Assembly: GCF_900182575.1 (NCBI RefSeq)
Contig: NZ_FXSZ01000006.1
Span: 120,081 to 184,080, forward strand
Length of the DNA: 64,000 nt
DNA from: Solitalea koreensis
GTDB lineage: Bacteria; Bacteroidota; Bacteroidia; Sphingobacteriales; Sphingobacteriaceae
Direction: 5' to 3'
Positions 8,506-17,320 of the stretch are shown in pieces. The translations under genes were made by a program, and so were the position numbers. How positions within the stretch are numbered: position 1 is the stretch's first letter; each line of letters opens with the position of its first letter. Under the pieces are notes generated by a model. It worked only from the letters and a program-made list of their open reading frames with translations. It ran no database searches and was not told where the DNA came from.

Positions 8506-9888
8506 TCAGAGAAGAATTCCCCTCAATATAAAAGACGCTACTGTAAAATAGATCACCAAACCTGTGACGTCAACAAGCGTAGCAACAAATGGAGCAGAAG
8601 AAGCCGCAGGGTCAAAACCTAATTTTTCAAGTATTAAAGGCATCATGGAACCCGAAAGTGTTCCCCATAATACTGCCCCTATTAATGAAAGGCCAACAAC
8701 TAAAGCAACAAAGAACCAGTGCGGACCGTATACGTTAGGGAAAATAGTACTCCAAAGAGCAATACGTGCAAAGCCAACTATTCCTAACATGGAACCTAGA
8801 ATAAGGCCGGATATGATCTCTTTATGCATTACTTTCCACCAATCTTTTAGCGTAATTTCTCCTAGGGCCAGTGAACGGATAATAAGGGTTGCTGCTTGTG
8901 AACCCGAATTACCACCACTGGAAAGGATTAATGGAATAAATAAGGTCAATACTGCCGCTCTTGCAATTTCTCCTTCAAAATATTTCATGGCAGTAGCTGT
9001 AAACAATTCTCCAATGAAAAGAACAATCAACCAACCAGCCCGTTTTTTTATCATTTCGAAAAGTGGCGTTTCGATGTAGGAGTCTTCGAGCGCCTCCATA
9101 CCACCAAATTTCTGGATGTCTTCAGTATCTTCTTCCTCAACAATATCAAGTACGTCGTCAATGGTAACGATACCTAAAAGTATATCTTCAGAATTCACTA
9201 CCGGTAACGATACGCGGTCATATTGCTTAAATACCTCAATGGCATTTTCTTTATCATCGTTTGCATGTAAGAAAACAAAGTTTCCATCCATGATTTCATT
9301 CACTGTTTTATCAAGAGGCGACAGCAAAACATCATTGATTTTTAACTCATCGATCAGTTTGCCTCTGCTGTCAATTACATAAAGAATGCCTAATGATTCA
9401 CTTTCGTGGCCATAAACACGAATATGATCCAGTACTTTAGCAACAGTCCAATTTTCTTTAATTCTAAGATAGTTAGGCGTCATTAAACGGCCTACACTTT
9501 CTTCAGGATAACCTAAAAGAGTGCTTGCAATCTGACGTTCCTGAAGAGTAAGCAATTCCAGCAACTGTTTTACTACAGAAGCCGGTAACTCTTCAAACAA
9601 AGCTGTACGGTCATCTGCCGACATTTCGTTCAATACCTCCGCAACTTTTTCCTGCCCTAAAGCTTTAAGAAGTTCTTTTTGAATTTTAATGTCCAGATAC
9701 TCGAAGGTATCGTAAGCAAGATCGTGGGGGAGTATACGAAACACAATGGCCCGGTCTTCGATCGGAATATCTTCAAACAATTCAGCTAGTTCGCTGGGGT
9801 GCCAATCTTTTATGATTTTTCTCAAGGCAAATAATTTGCGCTCCTTGATCAGGTCCAGGATTTCATCCGTTTGAATTTTCTCGATCAT
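8506..9888 (-). CDS. mgtE: Magnesium transporter MgtE
   Basis: A homodimeric Mg2+ channel. In order: the cytosolic superhelical N domain (LAELFEDIPIEDRAIVFRILPHDLAYDTFEYLD, about 1-130), two CBS domains (YLRIKENWTVAKVLDHI and VFLHANDDKENAIEVFKQYDRVSLPVV, about 135-255), then a connecting helix and five membrane helices (about 285-460) including LILSSGGNSGSQAATLIIRSLALGE, the conserved pore region, and PFVATLVDVTGLVIYF. At 460 residues it is full length. Family knowledge: cytosolic Mg2+ binding to the N/CBS domains closes the pore. Confidence 0.96.
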   Translation of the reverse strand: MIEKIQTDEILDLIKERKLFALRKIIKDWHPSELAELFEDIPIEDRAIVFRILPHDLAYDTFEYLDIKIQKELLKALGQEKVAEVLNEMSADDRTALFEELPASVVKQLLELLTLQERQIASTLLGYPEESVGRLMTPNYLRIKENWTVAKVLDHIRVYGHESESLGILYVIDSRGKLIDELKINDVLLSPLDKTVNEIMDGNFVFLHANDDKENAIEVFKQYDRVSLPVVNSEDILLGIVTIDDVLDIVEEEDTEDIQKFGGMEALEDSYIETPLFEMIKKRAGWLIVLFIGELFTATAMKYFEGEIARAAVLTLFIPLILSSGGNSGSQAATLIIRSLALGEITLKDWWKVMHKEIISGLILGSMLGIVGFARIALWSTIFPNVYGPHWFFVALVVGLSLIGAVLWGTLSGSMMPLILEKLGFDPAASSAPFVATLVDVTGLVIYFTVASFILRGILL

Positions 9889-9933
9889 TGTACCGTTTTT
9901 TACATTGGTTTATAAATTAAATTTTTTGATGTG

Positions 9934-9966
9934 CAAAAGTACTTTTTTTATTAGCAGAAAAGCCAA
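9934..9966 (-). promoter_or_regulatory. Predicted promoter of mgtE
   Basis: On the minus strand TTG (9966-9964) is followed by 22 nt and then TACTTTTG (9941-9934), a full match to the Bacteroidota -7 element. It lies 46 nt before the mgtE start at 9888. The -33 element overlaps the upstream hairpin. Confidence 0.55.
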
Positions 9967-9983
9967 GAGTATTGGCTTTTTTT
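9958..9983. terminator. Hairpin between the glycosyltransferase and mgtE
   Basis: AAAAGCCAA, 5-nt loop, TTGGCTTTT, with a longer T-run on the plus strand. The minus-strand transcript of the glycosyltransferase would end here with a short U-run. A reasonable end for that unit. Confidence 0.5.
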
Positions 9984-10025
9984 AAGGTTTTTATTGTATG
10001 GATTAAACTGCTGGTTTTCTAAATT

Positions 10026-10826
10026 TTAAATCTGTTTATATTTTCTAAACCAGCTGTTTATTTTCATTTGAATAACACCAATAACAGCTTCACGGAAAAT
10101 CTTGCTGCTCATTTTAGAGGTTCCGGCTGTTCGATCTGTAAAAATGATAGGGACTTCAACCACATTAAATCCATGTTTTACGGCCGTGAACTTCATTTCA
10201 ATTTGAAAAGCGTAACCTACAAATTTGATCTTATTGAAATCAATGGTTTCGAGTACTCGACGATGGTAGCATTTAAATCCTGCTGTATAGTCATGTATTT
10301 CAATGCCTGTAATAATTCGTACATATCGCGATGCGAAATAAGACATAAGTACTCTTCCCATCGGCCAATTCACCACGTTTACACCGGTAATGTAGCGGGA
10401 ACCAATTGCCATGTCGGCTCCGTTTTCACAAGCTTCACGTAAACGAATTAAATCTTCCGGGTTATGCGAAAAATCACAGTCCATTTCAAAAATATATTCA
10501 TACTTACGTTGCAGCGCCCATTTAAAGCCATGGATGTAGGCGGTTCCTAAACCTAATTTTCCTTTCCGTTCTTCCAGGTGCAGTTTTTCAGGAAACTCTT
10601 CTTGTAATTTTTTAACCACATTTCCTGTTCCATCAGGAGAACCATCATCGATGATAAGAACATGAAAAGGAAAATCTAACGAAAATACTTTGCGGATCAT
10701 TCTTTCCACGTTTTCTATTTCGTTATAGGTTGGTATAATTACAATACTGTCAGACACTGAATATAGGTTTAGTTTAATGGATGCGAATTTAACGAAGTTT
10801 TTGGATTGCAGAGTGAAATTATCCAA
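10026..10826 (-). CDS. Polyprenol monophosphomannose synthase-like GT2 glycosyltransferase
   Basis: A GT-A fold family 2 transferase of the DPM1 type, moving a sugar (usually mannose) from a nucleotide to a polyprenyl phosphate. Motifs: VIIPTYNEIENVERMI (nucleotide binding), IDDGSPDGTGNVV, the DxD-like FEMDCDFSHNPEDL, GSRYITGVNVVNWP, and DYTAGFKCYHRRVLE (acceptor loop). There is no C-terminal membrane domain, as in the soluble group. The ATG at 10826 gives 266 residues, but homologues normally begin just before SVIIPTYNE. A GTG at 10757 (243 residues) is the likelier biological start. A terminator directly upstream separates it from the POT genes. Confidence 0.87.
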   Translation of the reverse strand: MDNFTLQSKNFVKFASIKLNLYSVSDSIVIIPTYNEIENVERMIRKVFSLDFPFHVLIIDDGSPDGTGNVVKKLQEEFPEKLHLEERKGKLGLGTAYIHGFKWALQRKYEYIFEMDCDFSHNPEDLIRLREACENGADMAIGSRYITGVNVVNWPMGRVLMSYFASRYVRIITGIEIHDYTAGFKCYHRRVLETIDFNKIKFVGYAFQIEMKFTAVKHGFNVVEVPIIFTDRTAGTSKMSSKIFREAVIGVIQMKINSWFRKYKQI

Positions 10827-10828
10827 TA

Positions 10829-10863
10829 AAAAAGCCCTTTCTGTTAATAGAAAGGGCTTTCTA
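10829..10863 (-). terminator. Terminator of the POT transporter operon
   Basis: AAAGCCCTTTCT (10831-10842) pairs perfectly with AGAAAGGGCTTT (10849-10860) across a 6-nt loop. Read on the minus strand, the flanking A-run gives a U-tract. It lies 21 nt beyond the stop of the second POT gene. Confidence 0.88.
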
Positions 10864-10883
10864 AATAAAAAGTTAAATTTTTA

Positions 10884-12266
10884 TTAATGAACGCCGTGCA
10901 TCATCTTGATAATGCCCTTGTAAATCAGAAATAAAACACCTGCTGCACCTAATGACATGAACATTAATAGCATGAAAAAGTCATTAAGGTTATTAATAGC
11001 AAATCCTAAGAACTCGGTAGATTTACCAGGTTCTGGGTAGTAACCGCTTAACACACCTGCAAATTTGTTGGCGGCAGCGTTTGCCAAAAACCAAACAGCC
11101 ATTAATAATGAAGCAAATTTTGCCGGAGCTAATTTATTAACCATTGATAAGCCAATAGGTGATAGGCATAATTCTCCGAACGTATGCATAGCATACATGC
11201 CAACGAGCCACATCATACTCACTTTAGTAGTTGCTGCTACATCTTTCACACCGAATGCGATATATAAGTAACCTAATGAAAGTAATAATAGACCGATAGC
11301 CATTTTTAAAGGTGATGATGGTTCGATACCTTTTTTACCTAAATAAGTCCACAGCATAGCGAATAATGGAGCACAGCTGATCACAAAGAATGCGTTAACT
11401 GACTGAAACCAACTTGCAGGTACGGTAAATCCGAATAACTCACGATTGGTTTGCTCTTCGGCAAAGAAGTTTAAGGATGCACCTGCTTGTTCAAAGGCAG
11501 CCCAGAAAAACACAACAAAGAATGCTAAGATGATGATTACCGCAATACGTTGAATTTCAATCGAGGTAAGCGGAGCATCTGGTTTTACAGTTCCATCAGT
11601 CGATTTAACAGCTTTTTCAGGTTTACCTCCAATGGCTACACCTTCAGGAGTAACGATGTATTTATCTTTTAAGAAATGGAACATGATTAAGCCCAGTACC
11701 ATACCAACACCTGCTACCAAGAAGCCCCATTTAAAATCAGCGGAAGAGCCTGTATCACCTACCAATCCACAAGCAAGGGGAGCAATAAAGGCTCCTAAGT
11801 TAATACCCATGTAGAAAATGGTGTAAGCAGAGTCTTTGCGGCTATCCTGCGGCTCATACAATTGGCCTACCATGGTCGAAATGTTTGGTTTAAAGAAACC
11901 ATTACCCAAAATTAAAAGCCCTAAACCTGCATATAAAAATGGAGTGAACAAGGATGGGTTAGTGTAATAATGGCCGGAGAAGAACATTAATAATTGTCCA
12001 ATTGCCATTAAAATACCGCCCACCATAATAGAACGACGATTTCCCCAGTAACGATCGGCTACATAACCACCGATAAGTGGAGTAAGGTAAACTAAAGAGG
12101 TATAGTTTCCGTACAATGCCGAAGCCATTTGCTTATCGAAAAATAGTGCCTTGGTTAAAAATAGTGTTAGTAAGGCGCGGTTACCATAATAGCTAAAACG
12201 CTCCCACATTTCAGTGCCAAACAACACATACAAGCCTTTTGGATGTCCTTTTTGAGATTGAGTCAT
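10884..12266 (-). CDS. POT family proton-dependent di/tripeptide transporter
   Basis: A major-facilitator peptide symporter of the inner membrane, 460 residues and about 12-14 helices. POT hallmarks: GTEMWERFSYYGNRALL at the N-terminus (the conserved ExxER motif), GNGFFKPNISTMVG and FYMGINLGAFIAPLACG (PTR2 signatures) and GELCLSPIGLSMVNKL. It lies 15 nt after another POT gene in the same direction, so both are in one operon. Substrates are inferred from family: di- and tripeptides driven by the proton gradient. Confidence 0.94.
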   Translation of the reverse strand: MTQSQKGHPKGLYVLFGTEMWERFSYYGNRALLTLFLTKALFFDKQMASALYGNYTSLVYLTPLIGGYVADRYWGNRRSIMVGGILMAIGQLLMFFSGHYYTNPSLFTPFLYAGLGLLILGNGFFKPNISTMVGQLYEPQDSRKDSAYTIFYMGINLGAFIAPLACGLVGDTGSSADFKWGFLVAGVGMVLGLIMFHFLKDKYIVTPEGVAIGGKPEKAVKSTDGTVKPDAPLTSIEIQRIAVIIILAFFVVFFWAAFEQAGASLNFFAEEQTNRELFGFTVPASWFQSVNAFFVISCAPLFAMLWTYLGKKGIEPSSPLKMAIGLLLLSLGYLYIAFGVKDVAATTKVSMMWLVGMYAMHTFGELCLSPIGLSMVNKLAPAKFASLLMAVWFLANAAANKFAGVLSGYYPEPGKSTEFLGFAINNLNDFFMLLMFMSLGAAGVLFLIYKGIIKMMHGVH

Positions 12267-12281
12267 TGTTGTATTTAAAGT

Positions 12282-13922
12282 TTATGAATGTTGATTAATA
12301 ATGTTTCGTAACCATTTGATCATAGCGAAAATAGCCAACGCCGCAAGCATACATGCAGCGAAGTTAACATAGAAAAAATACGCTTTATTATCGTAATTAT
12401 CCCACATACTGGCTAAAACCCCAGAAAGTTTATTTCCTATCGAAGTAGATAAAAACCATCCACCCATCATTAAAGATGTTATTCGTACCGGTGATACTTT
12501 TGAAACTAAAGATAACCCAATTGGGCTCAAACATAATTCACCAACTGTTACCACCATATATGATCCAATGAGCCACCATGCAGAAGCTTTCATAGTAGTA
12601 ATATCATTGAAGTTTACTGCAGCGGCCATAACTAATGTTGAAAGCCCGGTAATAAATAACCCCCAACCGATTTTAGCCGGTGTTGACGGTTCTTTTCCTC
12701 GAGTTCGTAAGAAAGCAAAAAAGGCAACTAATAAAGGGGTAAGTAAAACAATAAAAAACGGATTAACAGATTGGAAAACTTCAGTCGATATTAAATCTAA
12801 TTTTTGTCCTTCTGCCGGCCATTGATCCTTTGGAAGATTTTGGAAATAAGGATTAGGAGACAGAACTTTTATTTTGTACTCTTCTACATCTTTTAGCGGA
12901 CGGAAATATGCATCGTACTTCGGGAAAGAATCAACTTTGGTGTCAACTTCCTGCAGCATACCAAATGGTTTCAATACAGGTTGGATTTTAGCAGGAATTT
13001 GTCGGTCTGTATAGGTTTCTGCAAAGCCTGTAAGAGCAGTGGCATTTTGTTTGAAAACTGCCCAGAAAACGATTACAACCGCAAAAACAGCGAGCAATGC
13101 AGAAATTTGTTTTTTGTCGTTTTTATCTGCTTTCCACCATAATGAAAAATAAAATATAACAACCGGAACGCAACCAAAGATAAATGCATCAGTAGAATCA
13201 CTTCCTAAAATATTTCCCGGTATTGCGAACCAAGCTAAAGCACCAACAACTAAAACCGGAAGGAAAACGTATAATAATACTTTGGAAACCGGCATGTCTG
13301 CTTCATTTGCAGGTTTTATGACATCGGCTTCTTTGATATGTCGAGTTCCATATAAGAACCAAGCAAGACCAATGAACATTCCAATTCCTGCAGCTGCAAA
13401 AGCATAACCCCAACCATATGCATTACGCATATAGGCTGCCACAAAGTTGCAAACGAAAGCACCGATATTAATGCCCATGTAAAAAAAGTTGTATCCTGCG
13501 TCTTTGTATTTTTTGTATTGATCAGATGAATAAAGATTCCCTAAAAGCGTAGAAATATTTGGTTTGAAGAACCCATTCCCAATAATAATGAGCAGAAGAG
13601 AAGTCCATAAAGCTGTATAACCTGGAATTGCTAAGCCTAAGTATCCTAATCCCATCAATACTCCACCTATAAGAATAGCCTTGCGATAACCTAAAATGCG
13701 ATCAGCTAATAACCCGCCGAGAAAAGGCGTAAGATAAACCAAACCCAGATAAGTACCTACAATATCATAAGCCTCAGCTTTAGGCAGGCCCATACCGCCT
13801 TTGGGGTCCATGAGGTAAAGCGCCAAAATACCCAGCATCAGGTAGTATCCAAATCGCTCCCACATTTCCGTAAAAAATAATACCCTTAAGCCTTTGGGGT
13901 GTTTGGCTTCACGCTTCGACAT
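12282..13922 (-). CDS. POT family peptide transporter, long form
   Basis: The first gene of the two-transporter unit. 546 residues, with the same marks as its neighbour: FTEMWERFGYYLMLGILALYL, GNGFFKPNISTLLGNLY, FFYMGINIGAFVCNFVAAY, GELCLSPIGLSLVSKV. It carries an extra segment of about 80 residues between helices (FAETYTDRQIPAKIQPVLKPF ... AEGQKLDLISTEVFQSVNPF) that the second copy lacks, a probable periplasmic insertion. This suggests the tandem copies have diverged in substrate or partner rather than being a recent duplication. Confidence 0.93.
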   Translation of the reverse strand: MSKREAKHPKGLRVLFFTEMWERFGYYLMLGILALYLMDPKGGMGLPKAEAYDIVGTYLGLVYLTPFLGGLLADRILGYRKAILIGGVLMGLGYLGLAIPGYTALWTSLLLIIIGNGFFKPNISTLLGNLYSSDQYKKYKDAGYNFFYMGINIGAFVCNFVAAYMRNAYGWGYAFAAAGIGMFIGLAWFLYGTRHIKEADVIKPANEADMPVSKVLLYVFLPVLVVGALAWFAIPGNILGSDSTDAFIFGCVPVVIFYFSLWWKADKNDKKQISALLAVFAVVIVFWAVFKQNATALTGFAETYTDRQIPAKIQPVLKPFGMLQEVDTKVDSFPKYDAYFRPLKDVEEYKIKVLSPNPYFQNLPKDQWPAEGQKLDLISTEVFQSVNPFFIVLLTPLLVAFFAFLRTRGKEPSTPAKIGWGLFITGLSTLVMAAAVNFNDITTMKASAWWLIGSYMVVTVGELCLSPIGLSLVSKVSPVRITSLMMGGWFLSTSIGNKLSGVLASMWDNYDNKAYFFYVNFAACMLAALAIFAMIKWLRNIINQHS

Positions 13923-14373
13923 TATTTGTTTATTGTTGGTTTTATTAAAATTCTATTTTACAAAAGCCGCTAAAGTAAAAATAATTTTATATAACCAAAA
14001 TCTGTTACAACTATTAATTGAGTTAATATCGTTGATGAGTTTGTAATTGTTTTGTTACTAATGATTTGGCGTAATTCTTAAAGATGAGTTTTTTAGGTAT
14101 AACTTATTATAGGAGAGGTTGTTGTTGAAAATGTATTGGATAAGAATTTATGTTTGCATTCGAAATGAAAATGGATGCAAAGAAATCACTGGTAGAAGGG
14201 CAACACTTGAATTAAATAGGCGGATGTTGAGTGGATTGAAAAAAAATTAACAAATGCCTGCTTTGGGTGTTGGTAGCAGTTTCATAATCGATATAGTTGA
14301 TAGGATGAAACGAATCTGTTTTTAAATACTTAAAGACCGGTAAAACCAATCTTGATTTGAATAAATATGATGT
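13923..14373. other. 451-bp AT-rich stretch, no supported gene
   Basis: Between the POT operon start and the Lrp-linked small ORF. It must hold the POT promoter (minus strand), but I see no full match to TTG-N17-23-TAnnTTTG; the closest -7 is TACTTTAG in the first 60 bases. No ORF of coding character, RNA fold or terminator is convincing. Confidence 0.4.
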
Positions 14374-14496
14374 TTAAATGAAACTGAAAAAATATAATAA
14401 GAACAATGCGCTAAGCACAAAAATTGCATAGAAAACAATAAAAGTACCTATAAAGGTTAGTTTTAGTGATTCGTTGAGGAGCGTGAATGATTTCAT
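14374..14496 (-). CDS. 40-residue single-pass membrane microprotein coupled to the Lrp gene
   Basis: ATG at 14496 overlaps the TGA of the upstream Lrp-type gene as ATGA, the classic arrangement for translational coupling. The 40-residue product begins MKSFTLLNESLKLTFIGTF and continues as one hydrophobic helix ending YFFSFI before TAA (14376-14374). It has a short polar N-terminus with two Lys and a Glu, then about 26 hydrophobic residues. I do not recognise the family. It is too short for routine gene calling, so its support is start/stop placement, coupling and a clean transmembrane pattern. A chance ORF is possible but the overlap makes it less likely. Confidence 0.55.
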   Translation of the reverse strand: MKSFTLLNESLKLTFIGTFIVFYAIFVLSALFLLYFFSFI

Positions 14497-14966
14497 GACT
14501 TATCAGCTTTGGGTATAGTAAGATGACTCGTTTCTTTTAAGGTTTCCAATACAATGGTAGTACGGGTAGAAACGATGCCAGGAAGTTTTCCGAGACTTTC
14601 TCGCATCCATTGAATTAATGACTGCGAATCGGTTGTGCGTATTTTTAAGAGATAACAATCATCTCCAGCAATGTGGTGCACTTCCTGCACTTCGGTTAAA
14701 TTGGCGATATCTTCAGCTAATTGCATGCTGCCAAATGATTCATTGCTTTTTATAAAGATGAAAGCCAATAATTTTTGATCTAATGCGAGGGGATTGATAC
14801 GGGTGTTGTACGATTCAATTACACCTTTTTTCTCTAGTTTTCGAACACGTTCCAATATTCCCGAAGGAGCCATTCCAAGTTGCTTTGCGAGTTCAGAATT
14901 GGATTTGCAAGCATCATCCTGAATAAGAGAGAGGATTTTTATATCAATATCATCTAAGTTTATCAT
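14493..14966 (-). CDS. Lrp/AsnC family transcriptional regulator
   Basis: 157 residues. An N-terminal winged HTH (about 5-60: LDDIDIKILSLIQDDACKSNSELAKQLGMAPSGILERVRKLEKKGVIESY) is followed by the RAM/ligand-binding domain (about 70-150: FIFIKSNESF..., GDDCYLLKIRTTDSQSL). The family senses amino acids, often leucine or another branched or aromatic one, and forms octamers on DNA. Two sites resembling the E. coli Lrp consensus lie directly upstream of its own start, so autoregulation is likely. Its neighbours are peptide transporters and a dipeptidyl peptidase, suggesting control of peptide or amino-acid use. Translation is coupled to a 40-residue ORF. Confidence 0.92.
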   Translation of the reverse strand: MINLDDIDIKILSLIQDDACKSNSELAKQLGMAPSGILERVRKLEKKGVIESYNTRINPLALDQKLLAFIFIKSNESFGSMQLAEDIANLTEVQEVHHIAGDDCYLLKIRTTDSQSLIQWMRESLGKLPGIVSTRTTIVLETLKETSHLTIPKADKS

Positions 14967-14972
14967 GACTTT

Positions 14973-14987
14973 CTGAATATTGTTCAG
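14973..14987 (-). promoter_or_regulatory. Lrp-like box 1 at the lrp promoter
   Basis: CTGAATATTGTTCAG is a perfect 5-5-5 palindrome and matches 12 of 15 positions of the E. coli Lrp consensus YAGHAWATTWTDCTR. It lies 6 nt before the ATG, at or near the transcription start. Confidence 0.6.
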
Positions 14988-15003
14988 TAAATATATTAAT
15001 AAT

Positions 15004-15018
15004 CAGAATATTATGCAA
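15004..15018 (-). promoter_or_regulatory. Lrp-like box 2 between the -33 and -7 elements
   Basis: CAGAATATTATGCAA matches 14 of 15 positions of YAGHAWATTWTDCTR. It is 31 bp (about three helical turns) from box 1. On the minus strand TTTTG is followed by 20 nt and TATATTTA (one mismatch to TAnnTTTG), so this box sits inside the promoter. Confidence 0.65.
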
Positions 15019-15072
15019 AATAATTTCATATAATTTGAACATACCATTAATAGAGATCGGCTAACTAAAACC

Positions 15073-15104
15073 AAAAAAGCCTCCGTTTAATGTGGAGGCT
15101 TCTG
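15073..15104 (-). terminator. Terminator of the dipeptidyl peptidase operon
   Basis: AAGCCTCC pairs with GGAGGCTT around a short loop. The preceding A-run gives U residues on the minus-strand transcript. It lies 23 nt past the peptidase stop codon. Confidence 0.85.
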
Positions 15105-15126
15105 TGATTATAAAGAATACAGGTTA

Positions 15127-17301
15127 TTATAAATTGCTGTGAATGAAATTCAGCATCATTGTTTGTAGTTGAAAACGGTAACGAACGCCATGGTGTTCAT
15201 TTGGATAATAGAAACTTTCAAACTGTTTATTGTTTTTAATCAATGCTAATGCCATTTCAGCTGAGTTTTGGAAATGAACATTATCGTCAAAAGTTCCATG
15301 AATCATCAAGAATTTACCTTTTAATTTATCAGCATAGGTAAGTGGAGAATTATCATCATAACCAGATGGATTCTCTTGAGGTGTGCGTAAGTAACGTTCC
15401 GTGTAAATGCTATCATAATAACGCCAGCTAGTTACCGGAGCACCTGCAATGGCCATTTTAAATACATCAGCACCACGAGTAATGGCCAATGTAGCCATAT
15501 AGCCTCCAAAACTCCAGCCGTAATAACCGATACGTGTTGCATCAACATACGATTGTGTTCCCAACCATTTAGCAGCATCAATTTGATCTTGAATTTCATA
15601 TTTACCCAATTGCAGGTAAGTTACTTTTTTAAAATCGGCTCCGCGAGCACCAGTACCGCGGTTGTCCATGCAAAATACCATGTAACCTTGGTTAGCTAAA
15701 ATCTGATAGAAAATATCACCGCTGTTCCAGCTGTCCAGCACTTGCTGACTACCAGGACCGCCGTAAGCATACATTAAAACAGGGTATTTCTTTGTAGCAT
15801 CGAAATTTTTAGGTTTTAAAACCCAAGCATTTAACTGTGTTCCATCAGGCATTGGAACTTTAACGAATTCTTTGGGCTGATAATTATAACCGGTTAAACG
15901 ATTTTTAAGATTATCATTTTTCTCCAATACACGTACTTCCTTGCCATTACGATCGTTTAAACTATAACTAGTTGGAGTATTAGCAGTGCTGAAACTATTA
16001 ATGAAATAAGAAAAATCAGTACTGAAAGTAGCATTGTTAGTTCCTTCCTGATTGCTCAGTTTTTTCTGTCCAGATCCATCCAATTTAATGCTGTAAACTT
16101 CGCGTTTCATCGGTGAAACCTCATCAGCCTGGAAATAAGCTAATTTGTTTTTCTCATCAATGCCATAAAACGCAGTTACTTCCCAAGGGCCTTTGGTGAT
16201 CTGTTTTTTCAATTTGCCACTTATATCATATAGATAAATATGTCTATAGCCATCCTTTTCGCTGGTTAGCAGGAATGATTTACCGTCTTTTAAGAAAGTT
16301 AGATCATCATTTACATCAATGTAACGTTTGTCCTCCTCAGTTAAAACAACTTTTGCAGCTCCTGTTTCAGCATTTGCAAACAAGTATTCCAGCTTATTTT
16401 GATGACGATTCATTCTGAAAACACATAAGGTATTCGCATCTTGTGTCCATTTAATGCGTGGGATGTATTGATCTTTTTCAGAACCAACATCAACAGTGCG
16501 AGTTTTGCCGGTTACCAGATCATAAATGTGGATGCTAACGACAGCATTTTTTTCTCCAGCTTTAGGATATTTATAACGGTACTCTTCAGGATATAAAGCA
16601 TTATAAACCGGGATGTTGTATTCAGGAACTTCGCTTTCGTCAAACTTATAATAAGCGATTTTTTTGCCATCAGGCGACCAGAAAAAGGCTCGTGCAAATT
16701 CAAACTCTTCTTCATAAACCCAATCTGTACCCCCATTAATGATTTTGTTTTTTAAACCATCAGTAGTGATCTGTTTTTCTACACCTGAATTAAGATCCTT
16801 AACATAGATATTGTTGTTGCGAACAAAAGCAATTTTGGATGCATCAGGAGCAAAATCAGCATATTTTTGTTTGCCACCTGCTGAAAGTTGACTTAAACTT
16901 TTGGTTTTGCGGTCGTAAATAAAGTTGTTTTCTAAAAATGATCTGCGGTATACCTGCTCAGTTTCAGTAGGGATAAGTATTTTACTTTCATCACTACTAA
17001 ATGAATAACTGCTTAAATCAATCGATTTGCCGTTGAATTTTAAACTATTACTATTTAATAATGTATCAGTTACTTTTCCACTTGCGTAATCATATTGAAG
17101 CAAATAGGTTGTACTTTTAAATGGGTCGGTATAAAATGAGGAGTAATGTTTTCCGTCATTCATCGAATTTAGCCCAAAAACTCCTTGTGCGGTAAAAACG
17201 CGGTTTCTGTAAATATCATCAAGCGTAATCGATTTTTTCTGCGCTCCGGCAATGCTCGCCTGAAACAGCAGAAAAGCTGTAATGAAATGGATTTTCTTCA
17301 T
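15127..17301 (-). CDS. S9 family dipeptidyl peptidase IV-type serine peptidase
   Basis: A secreted prolyl dipeptidyl peptidase, 724 residues. It has a signal peptide (cut near AGA-Q), an N-terminal beta-propeller (about 30-480) with the DPP IV Glu pair in YEEEFEFARAFFWSPDGKK that binds the substrate N-terminus, and an alpha/beta-hydrolase domain with nucleophile GWSFGGYM (Ser near 598), Asp in HGTFDDNVH (near 673) and His in NEHHGVRYR (near 703). It should release N-terminal X-Pro or X-Ala dipeptides in the periplasm. It lies 19 nt after a secreted protein of unknown function and close to two peptide importers. Confidence 0.94.
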   Translation of the reverse strand: MKKIHFITAFLLFQASIAGAQKKSITLDDIYRNRVFTAQGVFGLNSMNDGKHYSSFYTDPFKSTTYLLQYDYASGKVTDTLLNSNSLKFNGKSIDLSSYSFSSDESKILIPTETEQVYRRSFLENNFIYDRKTKSLSQLSAGGKQKYADFAPDASKIAFVRNNNIYVKDLNSGVEKQITTDGLKNKIINGGTDWVYEEEFEFARAFFWSPDGKKIAYYKFDESEVPEYNIPVYNALYPEEYRYKYPKAGEKNAVVSIHIYDLVTGKTRTVDVGSEKDQYIPRIKWTQDANTLCVFRMNRHQNKLEYLFANAETGAAKVVLTEEDKRYIDVNDDLTFLKDGKSFLLTSEKDGYRHIYLYDISGKLKKQITKGPWEVTAFYGIDEKNKLAYFQADEVSPMKREVYSIKLDGSGQKKLSNQEGTNNATFSTDFSYFINSFSTANTPTSYSLNDRNGKEVRVLEKNDNLKNRLTGYNYQPKEFVKVPMPDGTQLNAWVLKPKNFDATKKYPVLMYAYGGPGSQQVLDSWNSGDIFYQILANQGYMVFCMDNRGTGARGADFKKVTYLQLGKYEIQDQIDAAKWLGTQSYVDATRIGYYGWSFGGYMATLAITRGADVFKMAIAGAPVTSWRYYDSIYTERYLRTPQENPSGYDDNSPLTYADKLKGKFLMIHGTFDDNVHFQNSAEMALALIKNNKQFESFYYPNEHHGVRYRFQLQTMMLNFIHSNL

Positions 17302-17320
17302 TTATTGATTGATTAGTTTT

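Noticed and set aside
8564..9079. 171-codon open frame on the plus strand
   Set aside because: It lies wholly inside mgtE on the other strand; its composition is the shadow of the transporter codons and there is no domain in it.
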